Assembly (NCBI GenBank): GCA_001777915.1
Contig: MFFN01000007.1
Coordinates: 1 to 64,000, forward strand
From: Candidatus Edwardsbacteria bacterium RifOxyA12_full_54_48
GTDB lineage: Bacteria > Edwardsbacteria > AC1 > EtOH8
Direction of reading: 5' to 3'
DNA: 64,000 nt
The notes under the pieces were generated by a model that saw only the letters and a list, made by a program, of their open reading frames with translations, searched no databases and was not told the origin of the DNA. Made by a program: the position numbers and the translations under genes. Positions 18,775 through 28,266 of the stretch are shown here, in pieces (position 1 is the stretch's first letter; every line of letters starts with the position of its first letter).

Positions 18775-19596
18775 ATGTTGAACGGACTGATGAATGCTCC
18801 GATGATCGTCAAAATTTTGATCATGGGAGTCGTCCCGGCTATCGTAGCCGCTGGGTTGGGCATCGCCCTGGCCCGCACCAAGAAGATCGGATTGGTGACC
18901 CTGATACTTTACGTCATCGGGCTGGCAGTATCATTTGTGATCTATAAGACCCTTCCGGAGTATATACAGGCCGGAGGCCCGGTGGTGATCATCCTGGTAT
19001 TCCTGCTGGTGCTGTTGTTCACCTATATCATCGAGCGCAGCCTGACCATCGGCCGGGCCCGCGGTGCCAAGAACCTGACGGTCTTCATGGAGGAATTCCG
19101 GGAACTGCTGAGGGCCGGCAACGTCACCGGGGCCATCGCCGCCTGCAACGCCCAAAGAGGCTCCACCGCCAACGTTCTGAGGGCCGGACTGGAGAAATAT
19201 CTGGCCCTGCAGAATGAGAACCTCACGCCCGACAAGAAAAGCGCCGAGTTGCTCCGGGCCATCGAAGAGGCCAACATGCTGGAGACCCCGCTGTTGGAGC
19301 GCAACCTGATAATGCTGACCACCATCGCCTCCATCGGGACCATGGTGGGCCTGCTGGGCACCACCCTCGGCATGATCCGCGCCTTCCAGGCCATGGCCCA
19401 TGCCGGCGCCCCGGATGCCTCCGAGCTGGCCCGCGGCATCTCCGAGGCCCTGATCAACACCGCCGGCGGGTTGTTCAACGGCATCGGCGGCATCGTGGCC
19501 AACAACTATTTCATGAACAAGGTCTCCCTGTTCCAGTTCGGCACCGACGAGGCCATTTACGAGATGCAGCAACTTTTGACGATAGGAGAAAAATAA
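18775..19596 (+). CDS. exbB: MotA/TolQ/ExbB proton channel protein
   Basis: 273 residues, inner membrane. Two N-terminal hydrophobic segments (about 10-30 and 38-58) precede a third (about 64-84). A cytoplasmic helical region follows, then the conserved pair of helices with TIASIGTMVGLLGTTLG and GISEALINTAGGLFNGIGG, which line the proton path in ExbB/TolQ. AGGAGG lies 12 bp upstream. The stop is followed after 1 bp by the first ExbD, indicating tight co-expression. With ExbD and TonB it would transduce the proton-motive force to outer-membrane receptors. TolQ is the alternative assignment; the TonB gene downstream favours ExbB. Confidence 0.88.
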   Translation: MLNGLMNAPMIVKILIMGVVPAIVAAGLGIALARTKKIGLVTLILYVIGLAVSFVIYKTLPEYIQAGGPVVIILVFLLVLLFTYIIERSLTIGRARGAKNLTVFMEEFRELLRAGNVTGAIAACNAQRGSTANVLRAGLEKYLALQNENLTPDKKSAELLRAIEEANMLETPLLERNLIMLTTIASIGTMVGLLGTTLGMIRAFQAMAHAGAPDASELARGISEALINTAGGLFNGIGGIVANNYFMNKVSLFQFGTDEAIYEMQQLLTIGEK

Positions 19597-19597
19597 G

Positions 19598-20371
19598 ATG
19601 TCAGCAAAGATGAAACGTCGGGCCAGGATCGTCCTGGATATGACCCCGATGGTTGACATCGCCTTTCTGCTGGTCATCTTCTTCATGTCCACCTATCATG
19701 CCCGTCCCCCGGTGACGGTGGAGGTCATGCTGCCAGATTCGCGTTCGCCCCTAAAGGTTCCCGAGGCCAATGTCATGGTCATCAACGTGCTGGCTCCGGA
19801 GAAGGCCGCGGCCCTGGCCGACAGCGTCGGGCCGACCAACCTGCTGGCCCTGATCGCCAATATCAAGGAGGCTACGGCCGATCCCAATGTGACCGTGGCG
19901 GCTCTGAGGGGCATGGGCGGGACCTTGCTGCCATCGGCTTCGGAGGATCTGCTCAAGGAGATCGCCTCCGCTCCCGGCAAACCCCTGACCAGGGGCCGGG
20001 CGGCCGAATTGGCCATTCGCGAGGTGCAGAGGAAGGATAATTTCATCAACCAGTGGGCCAGACAGGAGATAGCTTCTTTGACTCCGGAGCAGTATACCGC
20101 CCGGGTTGACAGCATGATGATATGGTATGCCACCGGCAAGGACGCGGCTCAGCCGCTGCTGTTGGGAAATGTCGCCATGACGGTGGTCGAGGAGCGCATG
20201 CGCAACCCCAAACTGATGATGGTCCTGATGGTGGACAAGAATTGCCTGTCGGGAAAGATGCTTGACCTGACCAGCATCCTGCAGAAAAAAGACGTCAACA
20301 TGTTAAGGTTTTCCCTGGTGACCAACCTTAAAGCGGATGCCAAACCGATGTTTGGCGAAGAAGGGAGGTGA
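19598..20371 (+). CDS. exbD: ExbD/TolR-family protein, enlarged periplasmic domain
   Basis: 257 residues against about 140 for ordinary ExbD. The N-terminal membrane helix contains the family signature DMTPMVDIAFLLVIFFM, whose Asp25 (in MVDIAF) is the proton-carrying residue. The C-terminal part VVEERMRNPKLMMVLMVDKNC resembles the usual ExbD periplasmic fold. About 110 extra residues, rich in helices, are inserted between. Starts 1 bp after exbB; the next ExbD starts 4 bp after its stop. Confidence 0.88.
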   Translation: MSAKMKRRARIVLDMTPMVDIAFLLVIFFMSTYHARPPVTVEVMLPDSRSPLKVPEANVMVINVLAPEKAAALADSVGPTNLLALIANIKEATADPNVTVAALRGMGGTLLPSASEDLLKEIASAPGKPLTRGRAAELAIREVQRKDNFINQWARQEIASLTPEQYTARVDSMMIWYATGKDAAQPLLLGNVAMTVVEERMRNPKLMMVLMVDKNCLSGKMLDLTSILQKKDVNMLRFSLVTNLKADAKPMFGEEGR

Positions 20372-20375
20372 TGGC

Positions 20376-21074
20376 ATGGGCGCAGTAGATATGGGGCCCC
20401 AAGAAAGCGGCAAGAAAAAAGGCGGATTACGCAAACGCAAAGGCCGGCCCAATATAGTCCTGGACATGACCCCGATGGTGGACATCGGCTTCCTGCTGGT
20501 GATATTCTTCATGACCACCACCCGGTTCAAGGAACCCCAGGCCATCGAGATAACCCTGCCGCCGGAGACTGCGAAAGAGGAAAGCATGGACGTGGCTCAA
20601 TCCAATGTGCTTTCGGTGAATATCATGAAGGACGGCACCATTTTGCAGAATATCGGTTTTGATGTTCCGGCCTTGGTGGCGGTGGAATCGCTGGATTCCC
20701 TGATGCTGAACAGCAAACTGGCCAATATCAAGAAGATGCCGGCCCACATCGACGGCCGCACCCAGGTCTATTACGAATCGGGCCCGGATTTCCTGGACAA
20801 GTACGGCAAATTCATGGCCGATAACAAGGGTAAAAGGATACCCCGGGAGATCCGCGACAGCCTGGATATGGTCCGGGACGAGAAGATCTGCCGCCTGACG
20901 GTGCTGGTGCAGGTGAATCGGGAGAGCAGCTACGACAAGGTGGTGGCGGTGATGGATGCCATCCAGCAGAACCAGATCGCCCGTTTTGCCATCGTGGAGC
21001 AGACCGAGGATCATCTGAAGGCCATCGAGGAAGCCAAGAAAAAGGCCGCCGCAACCGCGAAAGGGGGAAAGTAG
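20376..21074 (+). CDS. exbD: Second ExbD/TolR-family protein
   Basis: About 232 residues. A basic N-terminus (KKKGGLRKRKGRP) is followed by the ExbD signature DMTPMVDIGFLLVIFFM with its channel Asp. The periplasmic domain carries an insertion (about 100-150) and ends in a charged Lys/Ala-rich tail. ATG 20376 is chosen because GGAGGT at 20364-20369 precedes it by 6 bp, which fits the gene starting just after the upstream stop. The two ExbD copies are diverged and probably form a heterodimer inside the ExbB ring. Confidence 0.88.
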   Translation: MGAVDMGPQESGKKKGGLRKRKGRPNIVLDMTPMVDIGFLLVIFFMTTTRFKEPQAIEITLPPETAKEESMDVAQSNVLSVNIMKDGTILQNIGFDVPALVAVESLDSLMLNSKLANIKKMPAHIDGRTQVYYESGPDFLDKYGKFMADNKGKRIPREIRDSLDMVRDEKICRLTVLVQVNRESSYDKVVAVMDAIQQNQIARFAIVEQTEDHLKAIEEAKKKAAATAKGGK

Positions 21075-21077
21075 AAC

Positions 21078-21893
21078 ATGAACAGTAACATCAATATCTT
21101 CTTTCCGGTGGCCGGCACTTTGGTAGGGCTGATCCTAGCCTGGTTGGTGTTAACCGTCCAGTCCCGGGAATACTCATCCCTGGGTTTTGGTGTCAAACAA
21201 TCCAAGGTATTGATCCCCCTGCACCTCAAAAAGGGCATGCTGATATCGCTGTCCTTTATGCTGTTGCTGGTGCTGGGAGGGCTCTCTTATTTTGCGGTCA
21301 ATGCATATATAGAGGCCCACCGGCCGATACCGGAGGCCCCGATGGTCAGGATCACCTACAGCCAGCTGGGCGCGCCGCCCTCTTTAAGCAGTTCCACCGT
21401 GGAGCAGGTGCAGGTGGCATCGGCCGCGGTGGCCGCAGCCCCCACCATGGGCGTTCCCAAACCGGTGGCCGACGACAAGGCGGTGGACGAAGCCGCCTAT
21501 ACCCAGTCCGAACTGGGAGCCATGTCGGCCGGTATGGCCACTAGCGAAGGAGCATCCGGCGCCAGCAATCTGCAGGTGGAGGACGTGATCCCCGATCAGG
21601 CGGCATATGTGGCAGTGGACAGGGCCCCCGAGATTGTGAAGGCCGGCAAAGCGGAATATCCGGATATCGTCAAAAAAGCCGGCATCGAAGGAAAGGTATA
21701 CCTGCAGCTTCTGATCGATTTCGACGGGCACGTCAAAATGGCCGTGGTGGCCAAAAGCTCCGGAAACGTGTCGTTGGACGAAGCGGCCGTGGAAGCCGGG
21801 AAACAATGTATCTTCACTCCGGCCGTGGCCCCGGGCGGCAAACCGGTCCGGGTCTGGGTGATGTGGCCGGTTACCTTTAAGATCAACCAGTAA
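21078..21893 (+). CDS. tonB: Energy transducer TonB with two predicted N-terminal membrane segments
   Basis: 271 residues. Hydrophobic segments lie at about 8-27 and 55-78; usual TonB has one. A periplasmic linker rich in Ala, Val and Pro follows (about 90-170). The C-terminal TonB domain (about 180-271) has PEIVKAGKAEYPDIVKKAG, then GKVYLQLLIDFDGHV and a terminal VWVMWPVTFKINQ. It starts 3 bp after the second exbD, completing an exbB-exbD-exbD-tonB operon that powers TonB-dependent outer-membrane receptors; none is in this window. The first hydrophobic segment could instead be a cleaved or extra anchor. Confidence 0.87.
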   Translation: MNSNINIFFPVAGTLVGLILAWLVLTVQSREYSSLGFGVKQSKVLIPLHLKKGMLISLSFMLLLVLGGLSYFAVNAYIEAHRPIPEAPMVRITYSQLGAPPSLSSSTVEQVQVASAAVAAAPTMGVPKPVADDKAVDEAAYTQSELGAMSAGMATSEGASGASNLQVEDVIPDQAAYVAVDRAPEIVKAGKAEYPDIVKKAGIEGKVYLQLLIDFDGHVKMAVVAKSSGNVSLDEAAVEAGKQCIFTPAVAPGGKPVRVWVMWPVTFKINQ

Positions 21894-21964
21894 ATACCAG
21901 TTTACCATATTGCCCCGAACTGAAATTTTGGTTCGGGGCATCTTAATATTAAACGGAGGATATT

Positions 21965-22594
21965 ATGAAAAAAATATTGACCATCATGGTAGGTCTTTCG
22001 CTGGCAGCTTTCATCTCCTGCAAAAAGGAGGAGATGGAAAGCCTGCAGAGCCAAGTTCCGGCTGAATCCCAGGCCCAGCCCGACGTCAAGAGGATCATGG
22101 AGAAATCGGTGGTGGTTCTGGATACCGATTTCGGCCAGATAGAGATAGAGCTGTTTCCCAAGGACGCCCCCCAGACCGTTCTGAATTTCGTCAGCAAGAC
22201 TTTGGCCCGGTCGTTCGACGGGACCACCTTCCACCGGCTGGTCCCCGGTTTTGTGATCCAGGGCGGAGATCCCTTATCAAAGGACGGCGATCCCAATAAC
22301 GACGGCTATGGCGGGGAGCAGATGTCGGCCGAGCCGCGCCAGAAGTCCAACCTTCGCGGAACCATCTCCATGGCTTCCTCCTCGCGGGTCCAGCCGATAG
22401 ACTCCCAGTCCGACGCCCAGTTTTTCATCAATCTGGACGACCAATGCGCCCGGCTGGACCAGATGGGCTTCATCCCCTTCGGCAAGGTGGTCAAGGGCCT
22501 GGAGGTGGTGGATCTCATCGCCAAACAGCCCCGCGATATGCGGGACCGTCCCACCAAGAATATCACCATCAAGAGCATCAGCATAAAACAATAG
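21965..22594 (+). CDS. Cyclophilin-type peptidyl-prolyl isomerase lipoprotein
   Basis: 209 residues. The signal peptide ends in the lipobox FISC (Cys19), so the enzyme is membrane-anchored and faces the periplasm. The cyclophilin domain (about 50-207) contains DAPQTVLNFVS, TTFHRLVPGFVIQGGDP and DAQFFINLDD, conserved catalytic-groove segments of the family; the Arg in FHRLVPGF is the expected catalytic residue. It catalyses proline isomerisation during folding of exported proteins. An AAACGGAGG sequence precedes the ATG. It lies 71 bp after tonB and ends before a strong terminator. Confidence 0.92.
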   Translation: MKKILTIMVGLSLAAFISCKKEEMESLQSQVPAESQAQPDVKRIMEKSVVVLDTDFGQIEIELFPKDAPQTVLNFVSKTLARSFDGTTFHRLVPGFVIQGGDPLSKDGDPNNDGYGGEQMSAEPRQKSNLRGTISMASSSRVQPIDSQSDAQFFINLDDQCARLDQMGFIPFGKVVKGLEVVDLIAKQPRDMRDRPTKNITIKSISIKQ

Positions 22595-22605
22595 TTGGAT
22601 CTAAA

Positions 22606-22643
22606 AGAACGGGGGCCGAGCCAAAAGCTCGAGCCCCCGTTCT
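22606..22643. terminator. Bidirectional hairpin terminator
   Basis: AGAACGGGGGC (22606-22616) pairs with GCCCCCGTTCT (22633-22643), with an inner GAGC/GCTC stem and a CAAAA loop. It is A-rich on the left and T-rich on the right and lies between two convergent genes, so it can stop transcription from both sides. Confidence 0.85.
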
Positions 22644-24305
22644 TTATTGATCTTTGCCGTCTGGCTTATTTTCGCCGGGCGGTTTCATTTTATAACGTCC
22701 TATCAGCCGATATACCTGCTGGCGGGTGATGCCCAACTGCCTGGCTGAAGAGGTGATATCCCACCGGTTGGCTGCCAGGGCCTGGGAAAGATGCTGTCTT
22801 TCCAGTTTCCTTTTAGCCTCCTTCAGGTTGCCGGGTTCCGTTTCTGCCTGGGGAGAGGCCAGCAATCCCAAATGGTCCGGCTCGATCAGCCGGTCGTCAC
22901 ACATGATCACCGCCCGCTCGATCTTGTGCTCCAGCTCCCGAATGTTTCCCGGCCACTGATATCCCATAAGAGAGAATTTGGCTTCAGGGCTGAAGCGGGC
23001 TGCTTCTTTTTTATGTTTGAGGGAGAATTTTTTCAGAGAGGATTCGGCCAGCAGTAAAATATCGCTGCCCCGGTCCCTTAGGGGGGGGAGCTCCAGGGTG
23101 ATGATGTTAAGCCGATAGTAGAGATCCTTGCGGAATATTCCCTTGGCTACCTCCTGCTCCAGGTCGTGGTTGGTGGCGGCAATGATCCGGACATCCACCC
23201 GGATCTGCTCCCGGCCCCCCAGGTGCTCGATCACCCCCTCCTGGATGGCCCGTAGCAGCTTGATCTGCAGGGGCAGGGCCATCTCCCCGATCTCATCCAG
23301 AAAAACGGTTCCGCCGTTGGCCATCTCAAATTTCCCCATCTTGCGGGCAAAGGCTCCGGTAAAGGCCCCCTTCTCATAGCCGAACAATTCCGATTCCAGA
23401 AGATTTTCCGGAATGGAGCCGCAGTCGATAACGATGAAGGGTTTTTCCTTGCGCTGGCTTAAGTCATGGATCTCCCTGGCCACCAGGGTCTTTCCGGTGC
23501 CCGACTCCCCCAACAGCAGCAGATTGACCTCGGAGCCGGCCACCCGCCGGATGATGGAGAAGACACCATCCATGGCCGGGCACTGCCCCAGCAGGTCGCT
23601 CCGACCGTCCAACAGTTGCTGCAGGGACAGGTTTTCCCTCTCCAGCCGCAGCCGCTTCTCCTCCTCCAGGGTTTTGATGCCCTCCACCAGCCGGGCATTT
23701 TCTATGGATATGGCCGCCTGGGCGGCCAGGGCGGCCAGCAGGTCCAGATCGTGATGGCTGAAGGTCTCCTGGATCCGCTGGCTGTCCACATAGATGACGC
23801 CTATGGCTTTGCGTTGCTGGGCCTGCCCGGCTAACAGGGGAACGCACATCGATGAACGGAGCTGGAGGTCGGCCACCGAGGCGGCCTGGTTGAACTCCGG
23901 ATCCTGGCTGATGTCCTTAAGCCACAGGGGCTGTCCGGTGGTGATGACCTTTTCGGTTATGGTGCGGCTGAAGCGAAGGTCGTCCTTGTCCCAGGCCTGG
24001 TTGGGGCCGGCCCGGGTGACCGTAATGTTCAATTTCCCGCTCTGGTCATACAGCATCAAAAAGCCCCGCGAGGCCCCGGTCAGCTCCATCACCGAATCCA
24101 TGATGGTGTCCAGCAGCTGGTCCTGGTTCAACACCCGGCTGATCTTGCGGGAGACCTCCAACAACAGGCTCAGGGCGGCTGCATCCTGTCCCAGACTGCC
24201 GGTCCGGCCCTGCATCTCCTCCAGGGCCTGGGCCGCGGCAGCCAGGTCCAGCTCGGCTTCGGCCACCAAATTTTCGACATTATTGATTCTGCGATTATCC
24301 TGCAA
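22644..24305 (-). CDS. Sigma-54-dependent transcriptional activator (GAF / AAA+ / Fis)
   Basis: 553 residues. A GAF sensor domain (about 45-215) would bind a small ligand. The AAA+ domain has Walker A GESGTGKT near residue 265, the sigma-54-contacting loop GAFTGA near 311 and Walker [14 protein letters not shown] Fis-type HTH near 505-545 ends [15 protein letters not shown]. There is no receiver domain, so control is by ligand or partner rather than a histidine kinase. The start is TTG at 24305, supported by AGGAGG 9 bp upstream; it overlaps the end of the kinase gene by 11 bp, implying coupled translation. A sigma-54-like promoter lies upstream of the divergent protease gene 4 kb away, a likely target. 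Confidence 0.92.
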   Translation of the reverse strand: MQDNRRINNVENLVAEAELDLAAAAQALEEMQGRTGSLGQDAAALSLLLEVSRKISRVLNQDQLLDTIMDSVMELTGASRGFLMLYDQSGKLNITVTRAGPNQAWDKDDLRFSRTITEKVITTGQPLWLKDISQDPEFNQAASVADLQLRSSMCVPLLAGQAQQRKAIGVIYVDSQRIQETFSHHDLDLLAALAAQAAISIENARLVEGIKTLEEEKRLRLERENLSLQQLLDGRSDLLGQCPAMDGVFSIIRRVAGSEVNLLLLGESGTGKTLVAREIHDLSQRKEKPFIVIDCGSIPENLLESELFGYEKGAFTGAFARKMGKFEMANGGTVFLDEIGEMALPLQIKLLRAIQEGVIEHLGGREQIRVDVRIIAATNHDLEQEVAKGIFRKDLYYRLNIITLELPPLRDRGSDILLLAESSLKKFSLKHKKEAARFSPEAKFSLMGYQWPGNIRELEHKIERAVIMCDDRLIEPDHLGLLASPQAETEPGNLKEAKRKLERQHLSQALAANRWDITSSARQLGITRQQVYRLIGRYKMKPPGENKPDGKDQ

Positions 24306-27300
24306 TGGACAGTACCTCCTGCTTCAGACGCTTGATCTCCTTGAACAGCCTGCGCCGGACAGGGGATAGGACATAGGCGGTCTTGAGGTCCGGCTGGCTG
24401 ATGTTGGCCAGGGCCTGTTTTATCAGCTGCAGGGCCTTTTGGTAGTTCTCCAGGGCCGGGCGGTATCTCTTCTGCCTGGCCCAGTAGCGGGCGATGGCCG
24501 ACAGGATGGGCCAGGTGGTTTCGGCGATGTTGACCCGCCCGGCGATCTCCAGTGCCCACTCTAGGTATTTTAGGCCCTCCAGCCCCTTCAGCTCCAGCAG
24601 CTCCCCCTTCAGCAGCATCGCCTCGGCTGCCAGCTGCTGTTCCTCCACCCGCTGGGCCAGGCTTAGCGATTTATCGGCCAGGGCGGAGGATTCCTCCAAC
24701 TGGCCCAGCTCCCGATGCAGGTCGGCCAGGTTCTTTAAAATGTAAGCCTCGCCGGCCTTGATGTCCAGTTCGGAGAATATCTCCCGGGCCTTGCTCAGGT
24801 CATCCTTGGCCTTTGCCCACTGATGGCGCATATGGGCAATCCGGCCCGACAGATTGACCGCCCGGCCGGTCTCCAGCCGACCCAACTCCCGGGCCAGGTC
24901 CAGCGATTTCTGGCAGAAGAGATCGGCGTCCTTTAAACTGCCCAGCGATAGGTAGAACTCGGCCTTGCGGATGAAGGCATCCTGCATCACATCCCGGGCC
25001 CCGATGTTGACCGCCAGCTGGATGGCTCGGTTGTAGTTCCAGAGGGCCTGGTCCCACTCTCCCCGGGCTTTGTGTATCAGTCCTATGTTTATCAGAGAGA
25101 CGGCGGTCTCGAAGCTGGCTCCAATGCGCTCCATGGTCTGCAGGCACTTGCCGTGGTAATCCAGGGCCTTCTCCCAGTCGTATAGGTGGCGGTAGATCAG
25201 GGCCAGGTTGTTGTAGGAACGGGCCAATCCGCTGATATCGCCTATCTTTTCCCTGATGGCAAAGCTCTTCTGGTGGCATTCGGCCGAGCGGTCCCAGTCG
25301 TACATCCTGTAATATACCAAACCCAGATTGTTGTAGCTGGCGGCAATACCGTAGAGGCTGCCCTCCCGCTCCTTGATTGCCAGGCTTTGTCTATGGGCCG
25401 AGAGGGCCTGGCCCCACTCGGCCAGATGCCAGTAGGCCTGCCCCAGGGTGTTGTACAGCCCGGCCTCCACTGCTCCCCGTCCCCCCTCGGGGAGTATCTT
25501 CAACGCATCAAGGCAGGTCCGTTCCGCGGTGCGGTATTCCCCCCGGCTTAGGCAGGTGACGGCCATGGCTCCCATCAGGCGGGCGGTGGCCTCCGGGTTG
25601 TTGCCGGCAACGGCCAGGCCCTGTCGGAAATACTCCATAGAGTCATCGTAGTTCCCCAGTCTCTCTTGGCAGCGTCCCAGCTTGTAGAACAGGTCGGGCG
25701 AGGGCCCTCTCTGTTCGAATAACTCCCGGGCCAGCTTGAGGGCCCGAGAATACTCTCCGGAGAGGTAGTAGAGCTTTTGCAGCCTCTCCATGGATGCCGC
25801 ATCGTTGGGGCCCTGAGTCAGGGCCTTCTCGAAATGGAAGATGGCCTGGCCCTTGGAATACTCGAACAGGGTCTCCCCGGCCCTAAGATGGTATTCTCTA
25901 GACTTCTTCGGGCGGCCAGCCATCTCCCAGTGCCGGGCCAGGGAAGATAGGTCCTGCAAAGAGCTCCGGCCTTCCTGCTCCATCATTTCGGCGGCCCGCC
26001 GGTGAAGGGTTTTGGCGGCCTGGGGAGAAAGCGATTGATACACCATCTTGGCTATGGCCGAGTGATTAAGACCGTATAGCTGGCGGCCATCCGGACCATG
26101 GATTGCGGCCAGCAGGCTCCGGTTGATGAGGTCTGTCAGATCCAGGGAGACTTGGGGTGTTGCCGCGCCTGACAAGGCGGCAATTTCATCCAGGGACGAC
26201 GGCCGTTCCATCACCGACATGGCCTGGACCATTGCCAGTTGGGAGGCGCTCAGGTTGTTCAGCTTGGACTCCATGGCTTTGGAGAGGCTGCCGGGCAGGT
26301 TGATCCTCTCCAGATCGCGGATGGCCGGCTGCCACTGCCCCCGGCGCTTGACCACCAGCCCCTGGTCCAGCAGTTGCTGCACCGATTCCTCTATCAGCAG
26401 GGGATTGCCCTCGGCCTGGGCGGCTATTCTGTCCAGCAACGGCCGGTAGCTTTGAATTCCGGGGAGGACATTGGCCAGAAGCTCGGCGGCCTCACCCTGC
26501 CCCAGCCTCTTGAGGAAGATCTGCTCCGCCAGGTTCTCGACGGTCAGGCTTTCGATGGCCTGGAGCAGATGATGGCCGGGGGGAAGGTCATCGCTGCGGG
26601 AGCTGCCCACCAGCAGTACCCTATATTTAGGGACATTGCGTACCAGGTAACAAATCGCCTCCAGGCTTTCCCGGTCGATCCATTGAATGCTCTCCAGGAG
26701 CAGGGCGGCAGCGGCGGAGGGCGAAGATTCCAAGGTTCGGATGATGAACTGGGAGATGGCATCCAGCCGGCGCAGGTGTTTCTCACCGGCCGGCAGCAGT
26801 GGGGCGGGTGGCAGGTCACGGATCTCGGGGAGAGCGGCCAGGGCCGGACAGATCTCGGCCAGCAGGGGCCCGTATTCGGTTAAGGCCTGGTGGCAGCAGC
26901 CCTGGGCCAGTGGCAGCAGCTGCCGGATGATCTGGAGAATTATGTCAAAAGCTGCGCTTTGTTCCTCATAACAGCGGGCCCATATCACCTGGCATTCGGA
27001 GATCTGGGCCTGGAGGGCGAATTCGTTTAGCAGCTTGGTCCGGCCGATGCCGGTCTCCCCCGAGACAAAAAGGCAGCCGCCCTGTCCCCCCACTGCGTTG
27101 TTCAGGGCCTGGCGGAGCTCACTCAGCTCCTTGTCCCTGCCCACCATCTTGCTTTTGAAGATGAAGCTGGTTCTGCCCGTCACCGCCCGCCCGGGCTGTG
27201 CCCCCGCTAGCAATGATAACTGTTCCGACACCTCGCCGGCCGATAAGGGGCGCAGGGCGGGGTCCTTGTTCAACAGCCGGAGGATCAGGGAATCTATGGG

Positions 27301-27993
27301 TTTGGGGAGCGAGCGGTTGAAAGACGAGGGGAGAGGAGGCGGCTGGGATAGGTGCTTGCGGGCCAGTTCCTTGGCACCACTGGACTCGAAGGGGAGGCGT
27401 CCGGCGAACATCTGGAACATCAGGACACCTAGAGAGTAAAGGTCGGACCGTCCGTCGGCGGCCTGCCCGGCTATCACCTCGGGGGATATGTAGGCCGGGG
27501 TGCCGGTTCTGCGCGAAGTCGCGTTGGCGGCATAGCTGGCCTGCCCGAAGTCAAGCAGTTTTACCGATCCGTTCCCGTCGGTAAGTATATTGCTGGGCTT
27601 GACGTCCAGGTGGATTATCCTGCGGCTGTGTATATACTCCAGGGCATCGCACAGCTGGGCCGTCAGCAGGCATCGTTCCTCGATGGCCAGCCCCTGGCAG
27701 GCTGCCAGGATGTCCGGCCCCGGGATGAATTCCATCACCAGACAACAGTTGCCCTGGTATGACTCATAGCTGTAGACCCGGGCTAGGTTGGGATGGGCCA
27801 ACTCGGACAGGACCTGAAACTCATGGCTGGCGGCATTTATATCTACCAGATTGCCGGGAAATATTTTGACGGCATATATTTTATCATCAGTCAGGTCCTT
27901 TGCCTTGTAGACCTGACTGAAGGATCCCTGCCCCAACAGCTCCAGGGTCAGATACTTATTGGCGATGATATGTCCCGAAGGCAATATATTCAT
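24295..27993 (-). CDS. PknK-like serine/threonine kinase fused to a STAND ATPase and TPR array
   Basis: 1232 residues. The protein kinase domain (about 10-265) has the glycine loop LLGQGSFSQVYKAK, the VAIK-type lysine in YAVKIF, catalytic loop HLDVKPSN near 126 (Leu replaces the Arg of HRD) and LLDFGQAS as DFG. An AAA/STAND ATPase region follows; its Walker A near 311 reads GETGIGRT, with Arg in place of the invariant Lys. About 12 TPRs (720-1180) include YNNLGLVYYRMYDWDRSAEC. The layout matches PknK and MalT-like signal integrators. It is followed, with an 11-bp overlap, by the sigma-54 activator gene. ATG 27993 is chosen; an upstream TTG at 28050 is less likely. Confidence 0.9.
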   Translation of the reverse strand: MNILPSGHIIANKYLTLELLGQGSFSQVYKAKDLTDDKIYAVKIFPGNLVDINAASHEFQVLSELAHPNLARVYSYESYQGNCCLVMEFIPGPDILAACQGLAIEERCLLTAQLCDALEYIHSRRIIHLDVKPSNILTDGNGSVKLLDFGQASYAANATSRRTGTPAYISPEVIAGQAADGRSDLYSLGVLMFQMFAGRLPFESSGAKELARKHLSQPPPLPSSFNRSLPKPIDSLILRLLNKDPALRPLSAGEVSEQLSLLAGAQPGRAVTGRTSFIFKSKMVGRDKELSELRQALNNAVGGQGGCLFVSGETGIGRTKLLNEFALQAQISECQVIWARCYEEQSAAFDIILQIIRQLLPLAQGCCHQALTEYGPLLAEICPALAALPEIRDLPPAPLLPAGEKHLRRLDAISQFIIRTLESSPSAAAALLLESIQWIDRESLEAICYLVRNVPKYRVLLVGSSRSDDLPPGHHLLQAIESLTVENLAEQIFLKRLGQGEAAELLANVLPGIQSYRPLLDRIAAQAEGNPLLIEESVQQLLDQGLVVKRRGQWQPAIRDLERINLPGSLSKAMESKLNNLSASQLAMVQAMSVMERPSSLDEIAALSGAATPQVSLDLTDLINRSLLAAIHGPDGRQLYGLNHSAIAKMVYQSLSPQAAKTLHRRAAEMMEQEGRSSLQDLSSLARHWEMAGRPKKSREYHLRAGETLFEYSKGQAIFHFEKALTQGPNDAASMERLQKLYYLSGEYSRALKLARELFEQRGPSPDLFYKLGRCQERLGNYDDSMEYFRQGLAVAGNNPEATARLMGAMAVTCLSRGEYRTAERTCLDALKILPEGGRGAVEAGLYNTLGQAYWHLAEWGQALSAHRQSLAIKEREGSLYGIAASYNNLGLVYYRMYDWDRSAECHQKSFAIREKIGDISGLARSYNNLALIYRHLYDWEKALDYHGKCLQTMERIGASFETAVSLINIGLIHKARGEWDQALWNYNRAIQLAVNIGARDVMQDAFIRKAEFYLSLGSLKDADLFCQKSLDLARELGRLETGRAVNLSGRIAHMRHQWAKAKDDLSKAREIFSELDIKAGEAYILKNLADLHRELGQLEESSALADKSLSLAQRVEEQQLAAEAMLLKGELLELKGLEGLKYLEWALEIAGRVNIAETTWPILSAIARYWARQKRYRPALENYQKALQLIKQALANISQPDLKTAYVLSPVRRRLFKEIKRLKQEVLSIAG

Positions 27994-28100
27994 TGTAACA
28001 AAAAGATACGATTCGATTTTCAGTTTATCATAAAAACTTGGCAAATGCAATAATTATTTTAAGTAAACTTTACTATTTCAGTTTTATCGAATTTGTTTTC

Positions 28101-28165
28101 ATTTTAAATTTAAAATATCAATACCAAGTAATTTATATGCGTAACAAAATGATGCATATAAATTA
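28101..28165. repeat. Palindrome and inverted repeat in the divergent control region
   Basis: A perfect 16-bp palindrome ATTTTAAATTTAAAAT at 28101-28116 is followed by a perfect 12-bp inverted repeat. Its arms are TAATTTATATGC (28129-28140) and GCATATAAATTA (28154-28165), separated by 13 bp. They lie in the untranslated leader of the kinase gene and upstream of the protease promoter, so they could be operator sites or an RNA hairpin. Confidence 0.6.
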
Positions 28166-28266
28166 TTGTTAATACATTGTAATACAATAAAATAGAATTA
28201 TACTTTGATTGAAATCCAAATTGTACGATATCATTAATATGAAAAATGAAACAAAATGATACATAT
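28144..28266 (+). repeat. Pair of 16-bp direct repeats (possible activator binding sites)
   Basis: ACAAAATGATGCATAT (28144-28159) and ACAAAATGATACATAT (28251-28266) differ at one base and are 107 bp apart. They sit about 190 and 85 bp upstream of the candidate sigma-54 promoter, the usual distance for enhancer sites. The second copy touches the -10 box of the kinase promoter. The rest of this 418-bp intergenic gap is AT-rich with no gene seen. Confidence 0.5.
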
